Positions 36,809 to 44,949 of a stretch of 64,000 bases of DNA are shown one piece after another. The notes below the pieces were generated by a model, which had not been told where the DNA came from, did not search any database, and was given only the letters and a program-made list of their open reading frames with translations. A program made the position numbers and the translations under genes. This DNA is from Agreia sp. Leaf283 (GTDB taxonomy: Bacteria; Actinomycetota; Actinomycetes; Actinomycetales; Microbacteriaceae), in the NCBI RefSeq assembly GCF_001422485.1, contig NZ_LMNF01000002.1, forward strand, positions 879,949 to 943,948, read 5' to 3'. The stretch's first letter is position 1. The number at the start of each line of letters is the position of its first letter.

Positions 36809-37597
36809 TCAATCGGAGATGGGCTCGATGACGCCGACGGGCTCGCGCTTCTCCGCCTGGAAGCGATCCTCGGTGCGTCCGAACGCCCAGTAGCCCGAGA
36901 GCGACAGCTGCGTGCGCGTGACGCCGCGTTCCTTGAAGACATCGCGGAGCTGCTTCATGGCTCCGCGCTCCCCGTGGGCGAAGACCTGTACGCGACCCTC
37001 GGCCCAGTCGTGATCGGCGACGGCGTCGGCGAGCAGGGTCGTCTCCCCCGCGTGCGCGTCGCGGCGCAGCAGCCAGCGCACCTCGACGCCCTCGGGTGCT
37101 CGCAGTTCGATGGCGTCCGCCTCGGTGTAGGTCTCGACGAACGCGACACCGCGCGCGGTCGCGGGAAGGGCATCCAGAGCCGACGCGATGGCGGGGAGCG
37201 CCGACTCGTCGCCCGCGAACAGGTGCCAGTCGGCCGTGGGATCGGGAGCGTATCCCCCGCCGGGGCCGGAGACGCTGGCCACGTCGCCGGGCTTCGCGGC
37301 GGCCGCCCAGGGTCCAGCGAGGCCCTCGTCTCCGTGCACGACGAAGTCGATCGAGATCGTCTTGTCGACCTCGTTCACTTCTCGCACGGTGTAGGTGCGG
37401 GTGACCTGGTGACCGTCGACATCGGTGAACAGCATCTTCACGTACTTGTCGGTCTTGTCGTTGCTCACGAACTCGTCGAAGCCAGAGCCTCCGAGAACCA
37501 CGCGGACGAGATGGGGAGCGAGCCGGTGCGTGCGAACGACCGAGAACGTGATCTGGGTACGCGGCTTTCGGGCTCCGGCGGGGGCGGTGAGGGACAT
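36809..37597 (-). CDS. Siderophore-interacting protein (SIP), ferric-siderophore reductase
   Basis: FAD/NAD(P)H-dependent enzyme (262 aa) that reduces iron bound to imported siderophores. The FAD-binding domain contains VRVVLGGSGFDEF and RTYTVREVN. The SIP C-terminal domain contains LFAGDESALPAI and SGYWAFGRTEDRF, both family signatures. ATG 37597 is chosen because it begins MSLTAPAG, right downstream of a DtxR/IdeR-type iron box, so expression is probably induced by iron starvation. No siderophore uptake genes are seen nearby. Confidence 0.9.
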   Translation of the reverse strand: MSLTAPAGARKPRTQITFSVVRTHRLAPHLVRVVLGGSGFDEFVSNDKTDKYVKMLFTDVDGHQVTRTYTVREVNEVDKTISIDFVVHGDEGLAGPWAAAAKPGDVASVSGPGGGYAPDPTADWHLFAGDESALPAIASALDALPATARGVAFVETYTEADAIELRAPEGVEVRWLLRRDAHAGETTLLADAVADHDWAEGRVQVFAHGERGAMKQLRDVFKERGVTRTQLSLSGYWAFGRTEDRFQAEKREPVGVIEPISD

Positions 37598-37622
37598 GGC
37601 ACGACCTAACTTCGAGACGAAC

Positions 37623-37641
37623 TTAGGTAAGCCTAACAAGT
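37623..37641 (-). promoter_or_regulatory. DtxR/IdeR-type iron box
   Basis: TTAGGTAAGCCTAACAAGT matches the 19-bp iron-box consensus at 13 positions, including TTAGGT and CTAAC. It lies 26 bp upstream of the siderophore-interacting protein start. Confidence 0.7.
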
Positions 37642-37657
37642 ACGACAGGCGAGGATG

Positions 37658-37745
37658 CCCTTCGACAGGCTCAGGGAACGACGGGCTCAGGGAACGACAT
37701 CCGACCCCTGAGCCCATCGACCCCCTTCGACAGGCTCAGGGAACG
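37658..37745 (+). repeat. Two full and one partial copy of the dispersed repeat
   Basis: Full copies lie at 37658-37680 and 37723-37745. A truncated tandem copy (GGGCTCAGGGAACGAC) is at 37683-37698. They fill the space between the iron box and the ApnO-like gene. Confidence 0.85.
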
Positions 37746-37752
37746 GGACCGC

Positions 37753-38610
37753 TTAGCGCTCGATCTTGTCGAGGTGCAGCATCTTCGCGAGGTTCTTGTC
37801 GAGCTCCTCGTCGCTGAAGACCTTCTTCCAGTCCTCCTTGATGATGGCGCCGCGGCCGTAGTCCATGGCGATCAGGCAGGCATCCGAGAAGGGGTTGTCA
37901 CCCTTGAGCGTGTTCGCCAGGGCGACCTGCGTGTGGCCGAGCAGGATGGCGCGCGCGGCGGGCTCGGGAACGCCCATCGTGTTCACGGCCTCGTCGAGCG
38001 ACTCCTTGAGCAGCGCGCCGATCATGCAGGCGATCGTCTCCACCAGGGTGGGCTCGAGCTGGGCGAGCTGCTTCACGGTCGTCCAGTGCACGTCCTGCAC
38101 CGGGGCGAAGATCGCGCGCACGACCTGCTCGACCTGGGCCTTCTTCGACTCGTCGTCGCTCTCGATCGCGGCGATCGCGTCCTGCAGGGCTGCGATTCCG
38201 CCGAAGGTGTCGGCGTACTCCTCGGGCGTGTGGCGCTCGACGAAGATCGACGGGTGGCACGGGTGCGTCACGGCCTCGATCACGTCGTCGCGACGGGTCA
38301 GCAGACCCGCGTAGGCGGCGGCGGGGTCGAGGGTGAGCACCACGGCGCCGCTCTTCATCTGCGGAACCACGTCGGCCGAGACGGCCTTCAGTGCGAGGTC
38401 GGGAACGGCGAGCACGACGACATCGGCGTCCGCAACGGCGGTGGGGGTGTCGGTGAGCACGCGTCCGGTCGCGGTGACGCGCTCCTGCCCTGCGGGCGAG
38501 ACCTCGCTGTAGTACACGGTGTAGTCGGTCTTGACGAGGTTGTTGGACACGCGCATGCCCATCTTGCCGCCGGCGCCGATGACGGCGATGGTGAGGTTGT
38601 CAGTAGACAT
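37753..38610 (-). CDS. apnO: Probable D-apionate oxidoisomerase (PGDH_C-domain dehydrogenase)
   Basis: A 285-aa NAD(P)-dependent enzyme. The Rossmann motif is VIGAGGKMGMRVS, followed by a helical phosphogluconate-dehydrogenase-type C-terminal domain (about residues 135-285; KQLAQLEPTLVETIACMIG, GHTQVALANTLKG). This architecture is that of ApnO, which oxidises and isomerises D-apionate to 3-oxo-isoapionate. It is the last gene of a six-gene operon whose other members fit the downstream steps, which is the main support for the name. It overlaps the preceding gene by 11 bp. A generic hydroxyacid dehydrogenase is the alternative. Confidence 0.7.
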   Translation of the reverse strand: MSTDNLTIAVIGAGGKMGMRVSNNLVKTDYTVYYSEVSPAGQERVTATGRVLTDTPTAVADADVVVLAVPDLALKAVSADVVPQMKSGAVVLTLDPAAAYAGLLTRRDDVIEAVTHPCHPSIFVERHTPEEYADTFGGIAALQDAIAAIESDDESKKAQVEQVVRAIFAPVQDVHWTTVKQLAQLEPTLVETIACMIGALLKESLDEAVNTMGVPEPAARAILLGHTQVALANTLKGDNPFSDACLIAMDYGRGAIIKEDWKKVFSDEELDKNLAKMLHLDKIER

Positions 38611-39400
38611 TCTTGCTCCTTAGATATGCGAGGTTGTGGTCGTTCCAGTCGTTCTCCAGCTGCACCGTCTCGTCGATGGTGTCGGCGAGGGGAAGCCAGT
38701 GTTCGATCACCTGGTTGATGCCGCGTTCGTTCGGGCGAACGGTCTCGAGCAGGTAGTCGTAGTCGAGGAGGCCCGTGCCGAGCAGGGCCCCCTCGAGAGT
38801 GAAGCCCACCCAGCCGCCGCGCCGGGTGAAGGCGAAGTCCTTCACGTGGATGTTCTTGACGTAGGGCGCGGTGCGGGCGATCACGTCGCGCGGGTTCTCG
38901 AGAGCAGCCACGCTGTTCGCCGGATCGAGGCATATGCCGAGCCGGGAATGCGCCACCTGCTCGACGAGCCCGACGAGGTCGGTCGACGAGACCTGCTCGT
39001 AGGTCTCGAGGGCCAGGTCGACGCCGGCGTCGTCGTAGGCACCGAGAACCTGTCGCAGCTGCGACTCGGCCTCGGTGAGGGTGGGTCGCGACGTGGGCGA
39101 GTAGAGCATGCTGCGCACGGTGGATGCGCCGAGCGCGTTCGCGAGGTCGAGATACTTCTCGAGGTGGTCGGGCGTCACGCCCTTCGTGCCGAGCTCGAGC
39201 GTGATCCCCAGCTCGTGGGCCAGATCGGACAGGCGCGCGAGCTCGTCGCGCGTCAGGTCTTCGATGGGTGCGTAGTCGCAGAACTGGAACAGCTCGGCGT
39301 TCAGTTCCGCTGTGCGGCGCAGCATGTCGAAGGCGTCGAGTCGGCGCGGCGCGAGCTCGGAATGCTGCCAGAAGAACGCGTAGGAGCCGAGGCCGATCAT
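38600..39400 (-). CDS. oiaX: TIM-barrel sugar isomerase/epimerase family; probable 3-oxo-isoapionate decarboxylase
   Basis: A 266-aa AP-endonuclease-2/xylose-isomerase-like TIM barrel. Metal ligands are predicted in LALETYEQ (Glu), ICLDPANS (Asp), NIHVKDF (His) and TLEGALLGTG (Glu). In the D-apionate pathway the OiaX enzyme converts 3-oxo-isoapionate to L-erythrulose and CO2. The neighbours ApnO-like and erythrulose kinase/isomerases support that role. ATG 39400 overlaps the preceding stop codon in ATGA. If the context is misleading it would be a hexulose- or tetrulose-phosphate epimerase. Confidence 0.65.
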   Translation of the reverse strand: MIGLGSYAFFWQHSELAPRRLDAFDMLRRTAELNAELFQFCDYAPIEDLTRDELARLSDLAHELGITLELGTKGVTPDHLEKYLDLANALGASTVRSMLYSPTSRPTLTEAESQLRQVLGAYDDAGVDLALETYEQVSSTDLVGLVEQVAHSRLGICLDPANSVAALENPRDVIARTAPYVKNIHVKDFAFTRRGGWVGFTLEGALLGTGLLDYDYLLETVRPNERGINQVIEHWLPLADTIDETVQLENDWNDHNLAYLRSKNVY

Positions 39401-40143
39401 CGCCGGGCCCCCGCTTCGTCGAGAACGCGCCCCAACGCATCCGTGTCGTGGGCGAACCGACCGAGGAAGATGCCGTCGACCTCGTCGCCGAGCTCGGCCA
39501 GCAGGCCGGGGCCGGCGCTGCCGCCGTAGATCACGGCGCTGTCGGGCCGATCTGCCACGGCTGCGTGGAGCAGGGCGCAGACGGCCCGCACATACGCGGG
39601 TTCCGCGGGCACCGCCGCACCGATCGCCCAGACGGGCTCGTAGGCCACGATCACGCGACCCGCGGGCGCGCCGTCGAGCGCCGAGTCGAGCTGGCGCAGG
39701 CACTCCGCGGCGGCGTCCTTGGCAGAGGTGCGCGTCTTCTCGCCGACGCAGAGCACGGGGGCGAGGCCGTTGCGCAGCGCCGCCGACGTCTTCGCGGCCA
39801 CGATCTCGTCGGTCTCGCCGAACAGGGCGCGACGCTCCGCGTGGCCCACCTCGACGACCCGTGCGCCGACCTCGGCGAGCTCGACGCCGCTGACCTCGCC
39901 GGTGAACGCTCCCGCGTCCTCCGTCGCCAGGTCCTGGGCGCCGACGAGCACGGGGGTGCCCTCGAGAACGCCGACGCTCTGAGCGAGCGACACGAAGCCG
40001 GGAATCACGAAGACCTCGACCGAGCCGTTCTGCACCGCGGGGTGGCGGCGCGCGAGGTCGCCGACCTTCGAGATCCAGTCGAGCGTCTGCGCGTGCCCGA
40101 AATACATCTTCAGGCTCACGCCGACGAGGGTGGGGGTGGTCAT
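39397..40143 (-). CDS. Triose-phosphate-isomerase-like protein; probable L-erythrulose-1-phosphate isomerase
   Basis: A 248-aa TIM barrel. The catalytic Lys is in VSLKMYFG, the catalytic His in GHAERR, and the catalytic Glu in AYEPVWAIG. GTPVLVGAQDL and YGGSAGPG are phosphate-loop segments. The usual Asn before the catalytic Lys (NxKMN) is Ser here, and GHSERR is GHAERR, so it is not the glycolytic enzyme. EryH/LerI isomerases, which turn L-erythrulose-1-P into D-erythrulose-4-P, are of this type. ATG 40143 overlaps the RpiB-like stop codon (TGATG). Confidence 0.75.
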   Translation of the reverse strand: MTTPTLVGVSLKMYFGHAQTLDWISKVGDLARRHPAVQNGSVEVFVIPGFVSLAQSVGVLEGTPVLVGAQDLATEDAGAFTGEVSGVELAEVGARVVEVGHAERRALFGETDEIVAAKTSAALRNGLAPVLCVGEKTRTSAKDAAAECLRQLDSALDGAPAGRVIVAYEPVWAIGAAVPAEPAYVRAVCALLHAAVADRPDSAVIYGGSAGPGLLAELGDEVDGIFLGRFAHDTDALGRVLDEAGARR

Positions 40144-40613
40144 CAGCAGGAGCCCGTGGCCTCGTACTCCGAGAGCACGGCGACCTTCTCGGCGCTGGCA
40201 CTGGACTCGTCGAAGCGGTACGTCAGCCACTCGCGCACGAGGCGGCGGGCGAGCTCGATGCCGATGACGCGCTGACCCATGGTGAGCACCTGCGCGTTGT
40301 TGCTGAGAATCAGTCGCTCGACCGAGAAGCTGTCATGGGCGACGGATGCGCGGATTCCCGCGACCTTGCCGGCGGCCATGGCGACACCGATTCCCGTGCC
40401 GCAGAAGAGGAGCGCGCGGTCGGCCTCGCCGGAAGCGACGAGCTCGCCGGCCGCGACGCCGATCTTCGGGTAGGCGGTGTGCCCGTCGGCGTCGACACCG
40501 ATGTCGGTGACGCTCTCTACGAGGTCGCTCGCCTCGAGGTCCTTCTTCAGGATCTCCTTGTAGTCGAATCCCGCGTCATCGCAGCCGATGACGATACGGA
40601 GCTTGTCAGTCAT
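40143..40613 (-). CDS. RpiB-family sugar-phosphate isomerase; probable D-erythrulose-4-phosphate isomerase
   Basis: A 156-aa protein of the RpiB/LacAB family. The active-site cysteine loop is [20 protein letters not shown] carries the ring-opening His, and [14 protein letters not shown] is also present. EryI of erythritol and erythrulose pathways belongs here and makes D-erythrose-4-P for the pentose phosphate pathway. ATG 40613 overlaps the kinase stop codon in ATGA. Ribose-5-phosphate isomerase activity is the alternative, but the operon argues for tetrose phosphates. Confidence 0.8.
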   Translation of the reverse strand: MTDKLRIVIGCDDAGFDYKEILKKDLEASDLVESVTDIGVDADGHTAYPKIGVAAGELVASGEADRALLFCGTGIGVAMAAGKVAGIRASVAHDSFSVERLILSNNAQVLTMGQRVIGIELARRLVREWLTYRFDESSASAEKVAVLSEYEATGSC

Positions 40614-42349
40614 TTCTCTCCTTCAGAGGTGCCGGCCAGGACGGCGGCGATGGATTGCACGATGAGGCCGAACGAGTACGCTCCGGCGTCGGGGGTTCCG
40701 AGGCTCTTCTCCGCGTGCGGACGGGCGCGGCCCATGCGGGGCAGCAGATCGGCCGTGGCGGTCGCGGCAGCCGAGGCGGCGTCGGCCGCGCTCTGCCAGG
40801 CGACGGCAAGCGAGGCTCCGCCGTCGATTCCGCTCTGGAGGGTGTCGCGGAAGGGCACGAGGGCGTCGACCATCGTCTTGTCGCCCACCTCGGCCTTGCC
40901 GAACGACATGATGCCGCCGACCGCGGCCGCGACTCCGGCAGACACGGACTCGGCCGTCGGCCTGCCCTCGTCGCCCAGCGCGTCGCCGACCGCCGACAGG
41001 GCGACGCCCCACAGCGCTCCCGACGTTCCGCCGGCCTTGTTGGCCCAGGCGTTCGCCGACAGCTCGAGCAGGGTCTTCGCGCCGGCACCCAGGGCGAGCG
41101 CCTCGGATGCCGCAGCCGATGCCGCCCGCGCGCCCCGTTGCATCCCGATGCCGTGGTCGCCGTCGCCGGCGACCGCGTCGATGCGGCCCAGCTCGTCGGC
41201 GTTGGCGTCGACGACGCTGGCGATCGCCTCGATCGCCTCAACGACGACAGCCGCCGCCTGTCTCGAATCAACGTCGGCCTCGGGGATCACGACGGCCTGC
41301 GCGGCCTCGATCTCGCTGGGATCGAGCTGCTGCACGGCCGCCACCGAACCCTTGCGGTAGGCCGGGGTGTCGGCCGGTGCACGCCAGAAGCGTTCGAGTT
41401 CGTCGTCGAGCCAGAACAGCGTGAGGGAGGCCCCCGCCATGTCGAAGCTGGTGACGAGCTCGCCCACCTCGGGGTCGACGACCTCGAGGCCGGCCTCCGC
41501 CAGCAGCGCGGCGATGCGTCGGTACACGACGAAGAGCTCCTCGTACTTCACCGAGCCGAGGCCGTTGAGGATCACGCCGACCCGCTGGCCCCGGGCCGAC
41601 GAGATGCCCTCGGGCAGCTCCGCGAGCAGCGACTCGACGAACAGCTCCGCGAGACCGTCGGCCGTGGGCACGTCGGTCTCGTCGATTCCCGGCTCGCCGT
41701 GGATGCCCATTCCCACGGCCATGCGACCGTCGGGAACCGTGAAGAGGGGCGCGTCGGCACCGGGAAGGGTGCAGCCCGAGAAGGCGACGCCGAAGGAACG
41801 GGTGCGCTCGTTCGCCAGCTCGGCGACACGAACCACCTCGTCGAGCGAATAGCCCTCCTCGGCCGCGGCCGCGGCCGACTTGAACACCGTGAGGTCGCCC
41901 GCGATGCCGCGGCGCTTGTGCTTCTCGGCCGCTGGAGCAGACGAGATGTCGTCGGTCACCGCAACGTGGCGCGTCTGGATGCCTGCGGCGTTCAGCTTCT
42001 GCTCGGCCTGGGTGAAGTGCAGCACGTCTCCGGCGTAGTTTCCGAAGCTGAGCAGCACTCCCCCTCCGCGGTTGGCGGCGAGCGCCACAGATTCGACCTG
42101 CTGAGCCGAGGGCGACGCGAACAGGTTGCCCATAGCGGCGCCGTGGGCGAGGCCCTGGCCGACTATGCCGCCGAATGCCGGGTAGTGGCCCGAACCGCCG
42201 CCGACGACGAGTGCGACGGTTCCTTCGGGTGTGCGGGTGCTGCGCACCACGCCGCCCGCGACCCGGCGCACCTGGTTCGCGTTCGCGGCCACGAAGCCGT
42301 CGATCATCTCGTCGGCGAACTCGGTCGGATCATTGAAAAGGCGAGTCAT
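40610..42349 (-). CDS. DhaK-DhaL fusion kinase; probable L-erythrulose 1-kinase
   Basis: ATP-dependent dihydroxyacetone-kinase family enzyme (579 aa) with both domains fused. The DhaK domain (residues 1-330) has [12 protein letters not shown], and the substrate-binding His217 is in GMGIHGEPG. The DhaL nucleotide domain (about residues 370-579) has [13 protein letters not shown], its magnesium/ATP loop. Fusions of this kind include glycerone kinases and the erythrulose kinases LerK/DerK. With the two tetrose-phosphate isomerases directly downstream, L-erythrulose is the likely substrate. It starts 37 bp after the transporter gene. Confidence 0.82.
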   Translation of the reverse strand: MTRLFNDPTEFADEMIDGFVAANANQVRRVAGGVVRSTRTPEGTVALVVGGGSGHYPAFGGIVGQGLAHGAAMGNLFASPSAQQVESVALAANRGGGVLLSFGNYAGDVLHFTQAEQKLNAAGIQTRHVAVTDDISSAPAAEKHKRRGIAGDLTVFKSAAAAAEEGYSLDEVVRVAELANERTRSFGVAFSGCTLPGADAPLFTVPDGRMAVGMGIHGEPGIDETDVPTADGLAELFVESLLAELPEGISSARGQRVGVILNGLGSVKYEELFVVYRRIAALLAEAGLEVVDPEVGELVTSFDMAGASLTLFWLDDELERFWRAPADTPAYRKGSVAAVQQLDPSEIEAAQAVVIPEADVDSRQAAAVVVEAIEAIASVVDANADELGRIDAVAGDGDHGIGMQRGARAASAAASEALALGAGAKTLLELSANAWANKAGGTSGALWGVALSAVGDALGDEGRPTAESVSAGVAAAVGGIMSFGKAEVGDKTMVDALVPFRDTLQSGIDGGASLAVAWQSAADAASAAATATADLLPRMGRARPHAEKSLGTPDAGAYSFGLIVQSIAAVLAGTSEGEK

Positions 42350-42386
42350 CTGAGATCTCCTGGGGTGTCGAAAGTCGTATCGGCGG

Positions 42387-43787
42387 TCAGTGGACGATCG
42401 CCGGCGCCTTCGCGTCGGGGTTGAAGGAACCGTCCTTCTTGCCCCGGTACGAGAGCACGACCATCAGCACGGCGGAGAGCAGCAGGAAGAAGCCCACGAT
42501 CGCCATCGGCACGAAGTACTGCGGTTCTCCCGACGAGTCCTTGGTGAGGTCGGCGACGGCGCCCGTGATGTACGGGGCGCCGAATCCGGCAAGGTTTCCG
42601 ACGGTGTTGATCAGGGCGACACCCGCTGCGGCGGCGACGCCGGTGAGGAACTGGGTGGGCAGCGTCCAGAAGTTCGGCAGCACGGCGAAGATGGCCATGG
42701 CGGTGATCGCGATGACGGCGATCGTGGCCACGGGCGACCCGGCGAACAGGGCCAGGGGAATCGTGAGGGCGCCGACGACCGCCGGGCCTGCGATGTGCCA
42801 CGTCTTCAGTCCGCGCTTCGAGACGTCCTTGGTCCACAGCCAGAGCGCGATGGCGGCCGGGATGTAGGGGACGGCCGTGATGAGACCCTTCTCGAAGACG
42901 TTGTACTCGGTACCGTAGAGCTCCTGGAAGCCGTTGATGATCGTCGGCAGGAAGAACGCCAGGGTGTAGAGACCGTAGATGAAGCCGAAGTAGATGAAAG
43001 CGAGAATCCAGACGCGACCGCTCGTGAAGGCCTGCATGAAACCGCCGCGCTGCTTGCCCGCGGTGACGGCCTGCATCGATTCGGTCTTGGTCTTCTCGGC
43101 GGCGAGCTCCTCGGTGAGCCAGACCTGCTCCTCCTTGGTGAGCCACTTGGCATCGCTGGGCTTGTCCTTGAGGTAGAACCAGGCGACGACGCCGATGATG
43201 ATGGCCGGCAGTCCGACTCCGAGGAACATGACGCGCCAGCCCTCGAGGCCGAAGAGTCCGTGGGCGCCGATGAGCAGGCCGGCCAGCGGGGCTCCGATGA
43301 CGGTCGTCAGGGGCTGGGCCAAGTAGAAGAGCGCGAGGATCTTGCCTCGGTGACGCGCGGGCACCCACAGGCTGAGGAACAGGATGGCGCCGGGGAAGAA
43401 TCCGGCCTCGGCCACACCGAGAACGAAACGCAGGATGGCGAGCTGCTCGAAGTTGCCGACCCAGGTGAAGAGAACCGCGACGATTCCCCACGTGACCATG
43501 ATGCGCGAGAGCCAGCGGCGCGCACCGAAGCGGGCGAGCGCCAGGTTCGATGGGACCTCGAGCAGGATGTACCCGATGAAGAAGACGCCCGAGGCGAATC
43601 CGACCTGGGTGACGGTCAGGGCCAGGTCGTCGTTCATTCCGTTCGGCGCGGCGAAACCGATGGCGGATCGATCGAGGTAGTTGATGAAGAACATAAAGGC
43701 CACGAACGGAACGAGCCGCCACGCGACCTTCTTGATGGTCGACTTCTCGATTGCCGAGACGTGCGTCTCGGCGCGGGAGGTTGTCAT
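42387..43787 (-). CDS. MFS transporter, anion:cation symporter (ACS) family
   Basis: A 466-aa permease with 12 predicted helices. The ACS family motif NYLDRSAIGFA is in helix 1, with GYILLEVPSNLAL in helix 2 and GVAEAGFFPGAILFLSLWVP in helix 4. ACS members import sugar acids such as glucarate, hexuronates and tartrate, so it may import D-apionate. The start is ATG 43787, with AAAGGAG six bases upstream. It heads the six-gene operon. A GntR/LacI-type palindrome lies in the promoter region. Confidence 0.85.
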   Translation of the reverse strand: MTTSRAETHVSAIEKSTIKKVAWRLVPFVAFMFFINYLDRSAIGFAAPNGMNDDLALTVTQVGFASGVFFIGYILLEVPSNLALARFGARRWLSRIMVTWGIVAVLFTWVGNFEQLAILRFVLGVAEAGFFPGAILFLSLWVPARHRGKILALFYLAQPLTTVIGAPLAGLLIGAHGLFGLEGWRVMFLGVGLPAIIIGVVAWFYLKDKPSDAKWLTKEEQVWLTEELAAEKTKTESMQAVTAGKQRGGFMQAFTSGRVWILAFIYFGFIYGLYTLAFFLPTIINGFQELYGTEYNVFEKGLITAVPYIPAAIALWLWTKDVSKRGLKTWHIAGPAVVGALTIPLALFAGSPVATIAVIAITAMAIFAVLPNFWTLPTQFLTGVAAAAGVALINTVGNLAGFGAPYITGAVADLTKDSSGEPQYFVPMAIVGFFLLLSAVLMVVLSYRGKKDGSFNPDAKAPAIVH

Positions 43788-43851
43788 GGATAACTCCTTT
43801 GTCACGTCAACTCCGACTGCGCTCCTGCCCCGGCGGACAGCGAACCCCTAA

Positions 43852-43861
43852 CAACCGGTTG
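43852..43861. promoter_or_regulatory. Candidate operator of the apionate operon
   Basis: The 10-bp perfect palindrome CAACCGGTTG sits about 65 bp upstream of the transporter start. It is extended on the minus strand as TTGGTCAACCGGTTGTTAGG, which resembles GntR/FadR or LacI-type sites. Confidence 0.4.
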
Positions 43862-43968
43862 ACCAATTTAGAAACCATAACGCCTGCTCGGCATTCGGCG
43901 CAAGCCGCTAGGTTATGTGGTGCACCGTTTCGCGGTGGTCACGAGTGGGATCGTCGGGGGCTGTTTCT

Positions 43969-44430
43969 GTGGTGGAGCTGATCTGCGTCTGGTGCGGCGA
44001 GAACGGCACTCGAATCCGTCGGAGCGCCAGGTACTGCTCCATGTCGTGCAAGTGGCAGGCGAAGGAGATGCGGCGCCGAGCGCGCAGTCATCGGGTCAAC
44101 GGCGAATTCTCTCGTGCCGAGCTCATCCGCCTGTGGAGCGAATTCGGCAGACGGTGCGCCTACTGTTCGACAGCGACGTCGCGCACGGAGATCCAACCCG
44201 ATCACGTCTATTCGATCAGTCGCGGCGGCCGGAACGACTACGGAAACCTTCTGCCGGCGTGTGGGGAGTGCAACGCCGACAAGCGCGACCTCTCGCTGGA
44301 GGAGTGGGCCGCCGATCGTGAACGACGAGGCCTTCCTCCTCGCCGGACCACGCGCTTTCGTGGAGCGAAGTACGGGCACCTCATCCTGCCGCTGGAAGGC
44401 ACGAGAACGGATCAGTCCGACGACGCCTGA
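43969..44430 (+). CDS. HNH endonuclease
   Basis: Small nuclease (153 aa from GTG 43969; an ATG 18 codons earlier is also open). The N-terminal zinc-ribbon-like Cys set is CVWCG and YCSMSC. The HNH core follows: CAYCST, then QPDHVYSISRGGRNDYGNLLPACGECN, with catalytic His and Asn and the closing CxxC. The C-terminus is basic. The function is unknown; similar genes are homing-type or phage-derived. The 3' end overlaps the oppositely oriented endonuclease VII-like gene by 19 bp. Confidence 0.75.
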   Translation: MVELICVWCGENGTRIRRSARYCSMSCKWQAKEMRRRARSHRVNGEFSRAELIRLWSEFGRRCAYCSTATSRTEIQPDHVYSISRGGRNDYGNLLPACGECNADKRDLSLEEWAADRERRGLPPRRTTRFRGAKYGHLILPLEGTRTDQSDDA

Positions 44431-44852
44431 CGAGAGAAGTCGACGAGGTAGGCCGCGGCTGCCGTCAGCACCTCGTGATCGTCCTGGAGGAATCCCAGTC
44501 CGACGTTGCAGCCGTTGCAGAGGAGCCCGCGCACACGTCCGGTGCGATGGTCGTGGTCGACCACGAGACTCGATTCGGAGCTGTCCTCCTTGCGGCAGAT
44601 CGCACAGCGGCCCGCCTGGGTTTCCCGGAGTTCGTCGAACTCCTCCGTCGTGAGCTTGTACCGCTCTCTCAAGCGGCGGCGGCGCAATTGCTCATCGCGA
44701 TTGCCGGCACCGAACTTGTTCGCGTTCCGCACCGTCATGCATTCGGAGCGCCCGTTCTCGCGATACCGGATGCGCGTCTCGCCGCATACCGAGCAGACCG
44801 CTTTGCGGTTTTCGGCGTCGATATCCGTCAAGCGATGGCGGACGACCGGCAT
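44412..44852 (-). CDS. Recombination endonuclease VII-like protein
   Basis: A 146-aa protein. An N-terminal CxxC (CSVCGETRI) is followed by the phage T4 endonuclease VII-type domain: YKLTTEEFDELRETQAGRC, AICRK, VVDHDHRTGRVRG, and LLCNGCNVGLGFLQDD. The two CxxC pairs bind zinc, and DHDH/Asn form the beta-beta-alpha-metal site. Family members resolve branched DNA in phages, and chromosomal stand-alone copies are common in actinobacteria. ATG 44852 follows GGGGGAG; a GTG four codons earlier is possible. Tail-to-tail overlap with the HNH gene. Confidence 0.82.
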   Translation of the reverse strand: MPVVRHRLTDIDAENRKAVCSVCGETRIRYRENGRSECMTVRNANKFGAGNRDEQLRRRRLRERYKLTTEEFDELRETQAGRCAICRKEDSSESSLVVDHDHRTGRVRGLLCNGCNVGLGFLQDDHEVLTAAAAYLVDFSRQASSD

Positions 44853-44913
44853 ACTCTCCCCCACGTCTCAGACGATTCAGCCAACCATAACCGTTCTCCG
44901 AGGGCCGCCGAGG

Positions 44914-44949
44914 TTGCACTCAGTGCGTCGTTGCACGTAGTGTAATGAC
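44914..44949 (+). promoter_or_regulatory. TetR promoter/operator region
   Basis: Two related dyads lie here: GCACT-C-AGTGC (44916-44926) and TTGCAC-GTA-GTGTAA (44931-44945). -35 TTGCAC (44914-44919) is 18 bp from -10 TAGTGT (44938-44943), which ends six bases before GTG 44950. The gene is probably autoregulated and leaderless. Confidence 0.55.

Noticed and set aside
38600-40201. Apparent 533-codon fusion of the OiaX-like protein with an upstream segment
   Set aside because: The N-terminal half is the out-of-frame shadow of the TIM-like gene; the true start is the ATG at 39400 overlapping that gene's stop codon.
44412-44852. Prophage remnant around the endonuclease VII-like gene
   Set aside because: No integrase, capsid, terminase or attachment-site duplication is visible in the surrounding sequence.
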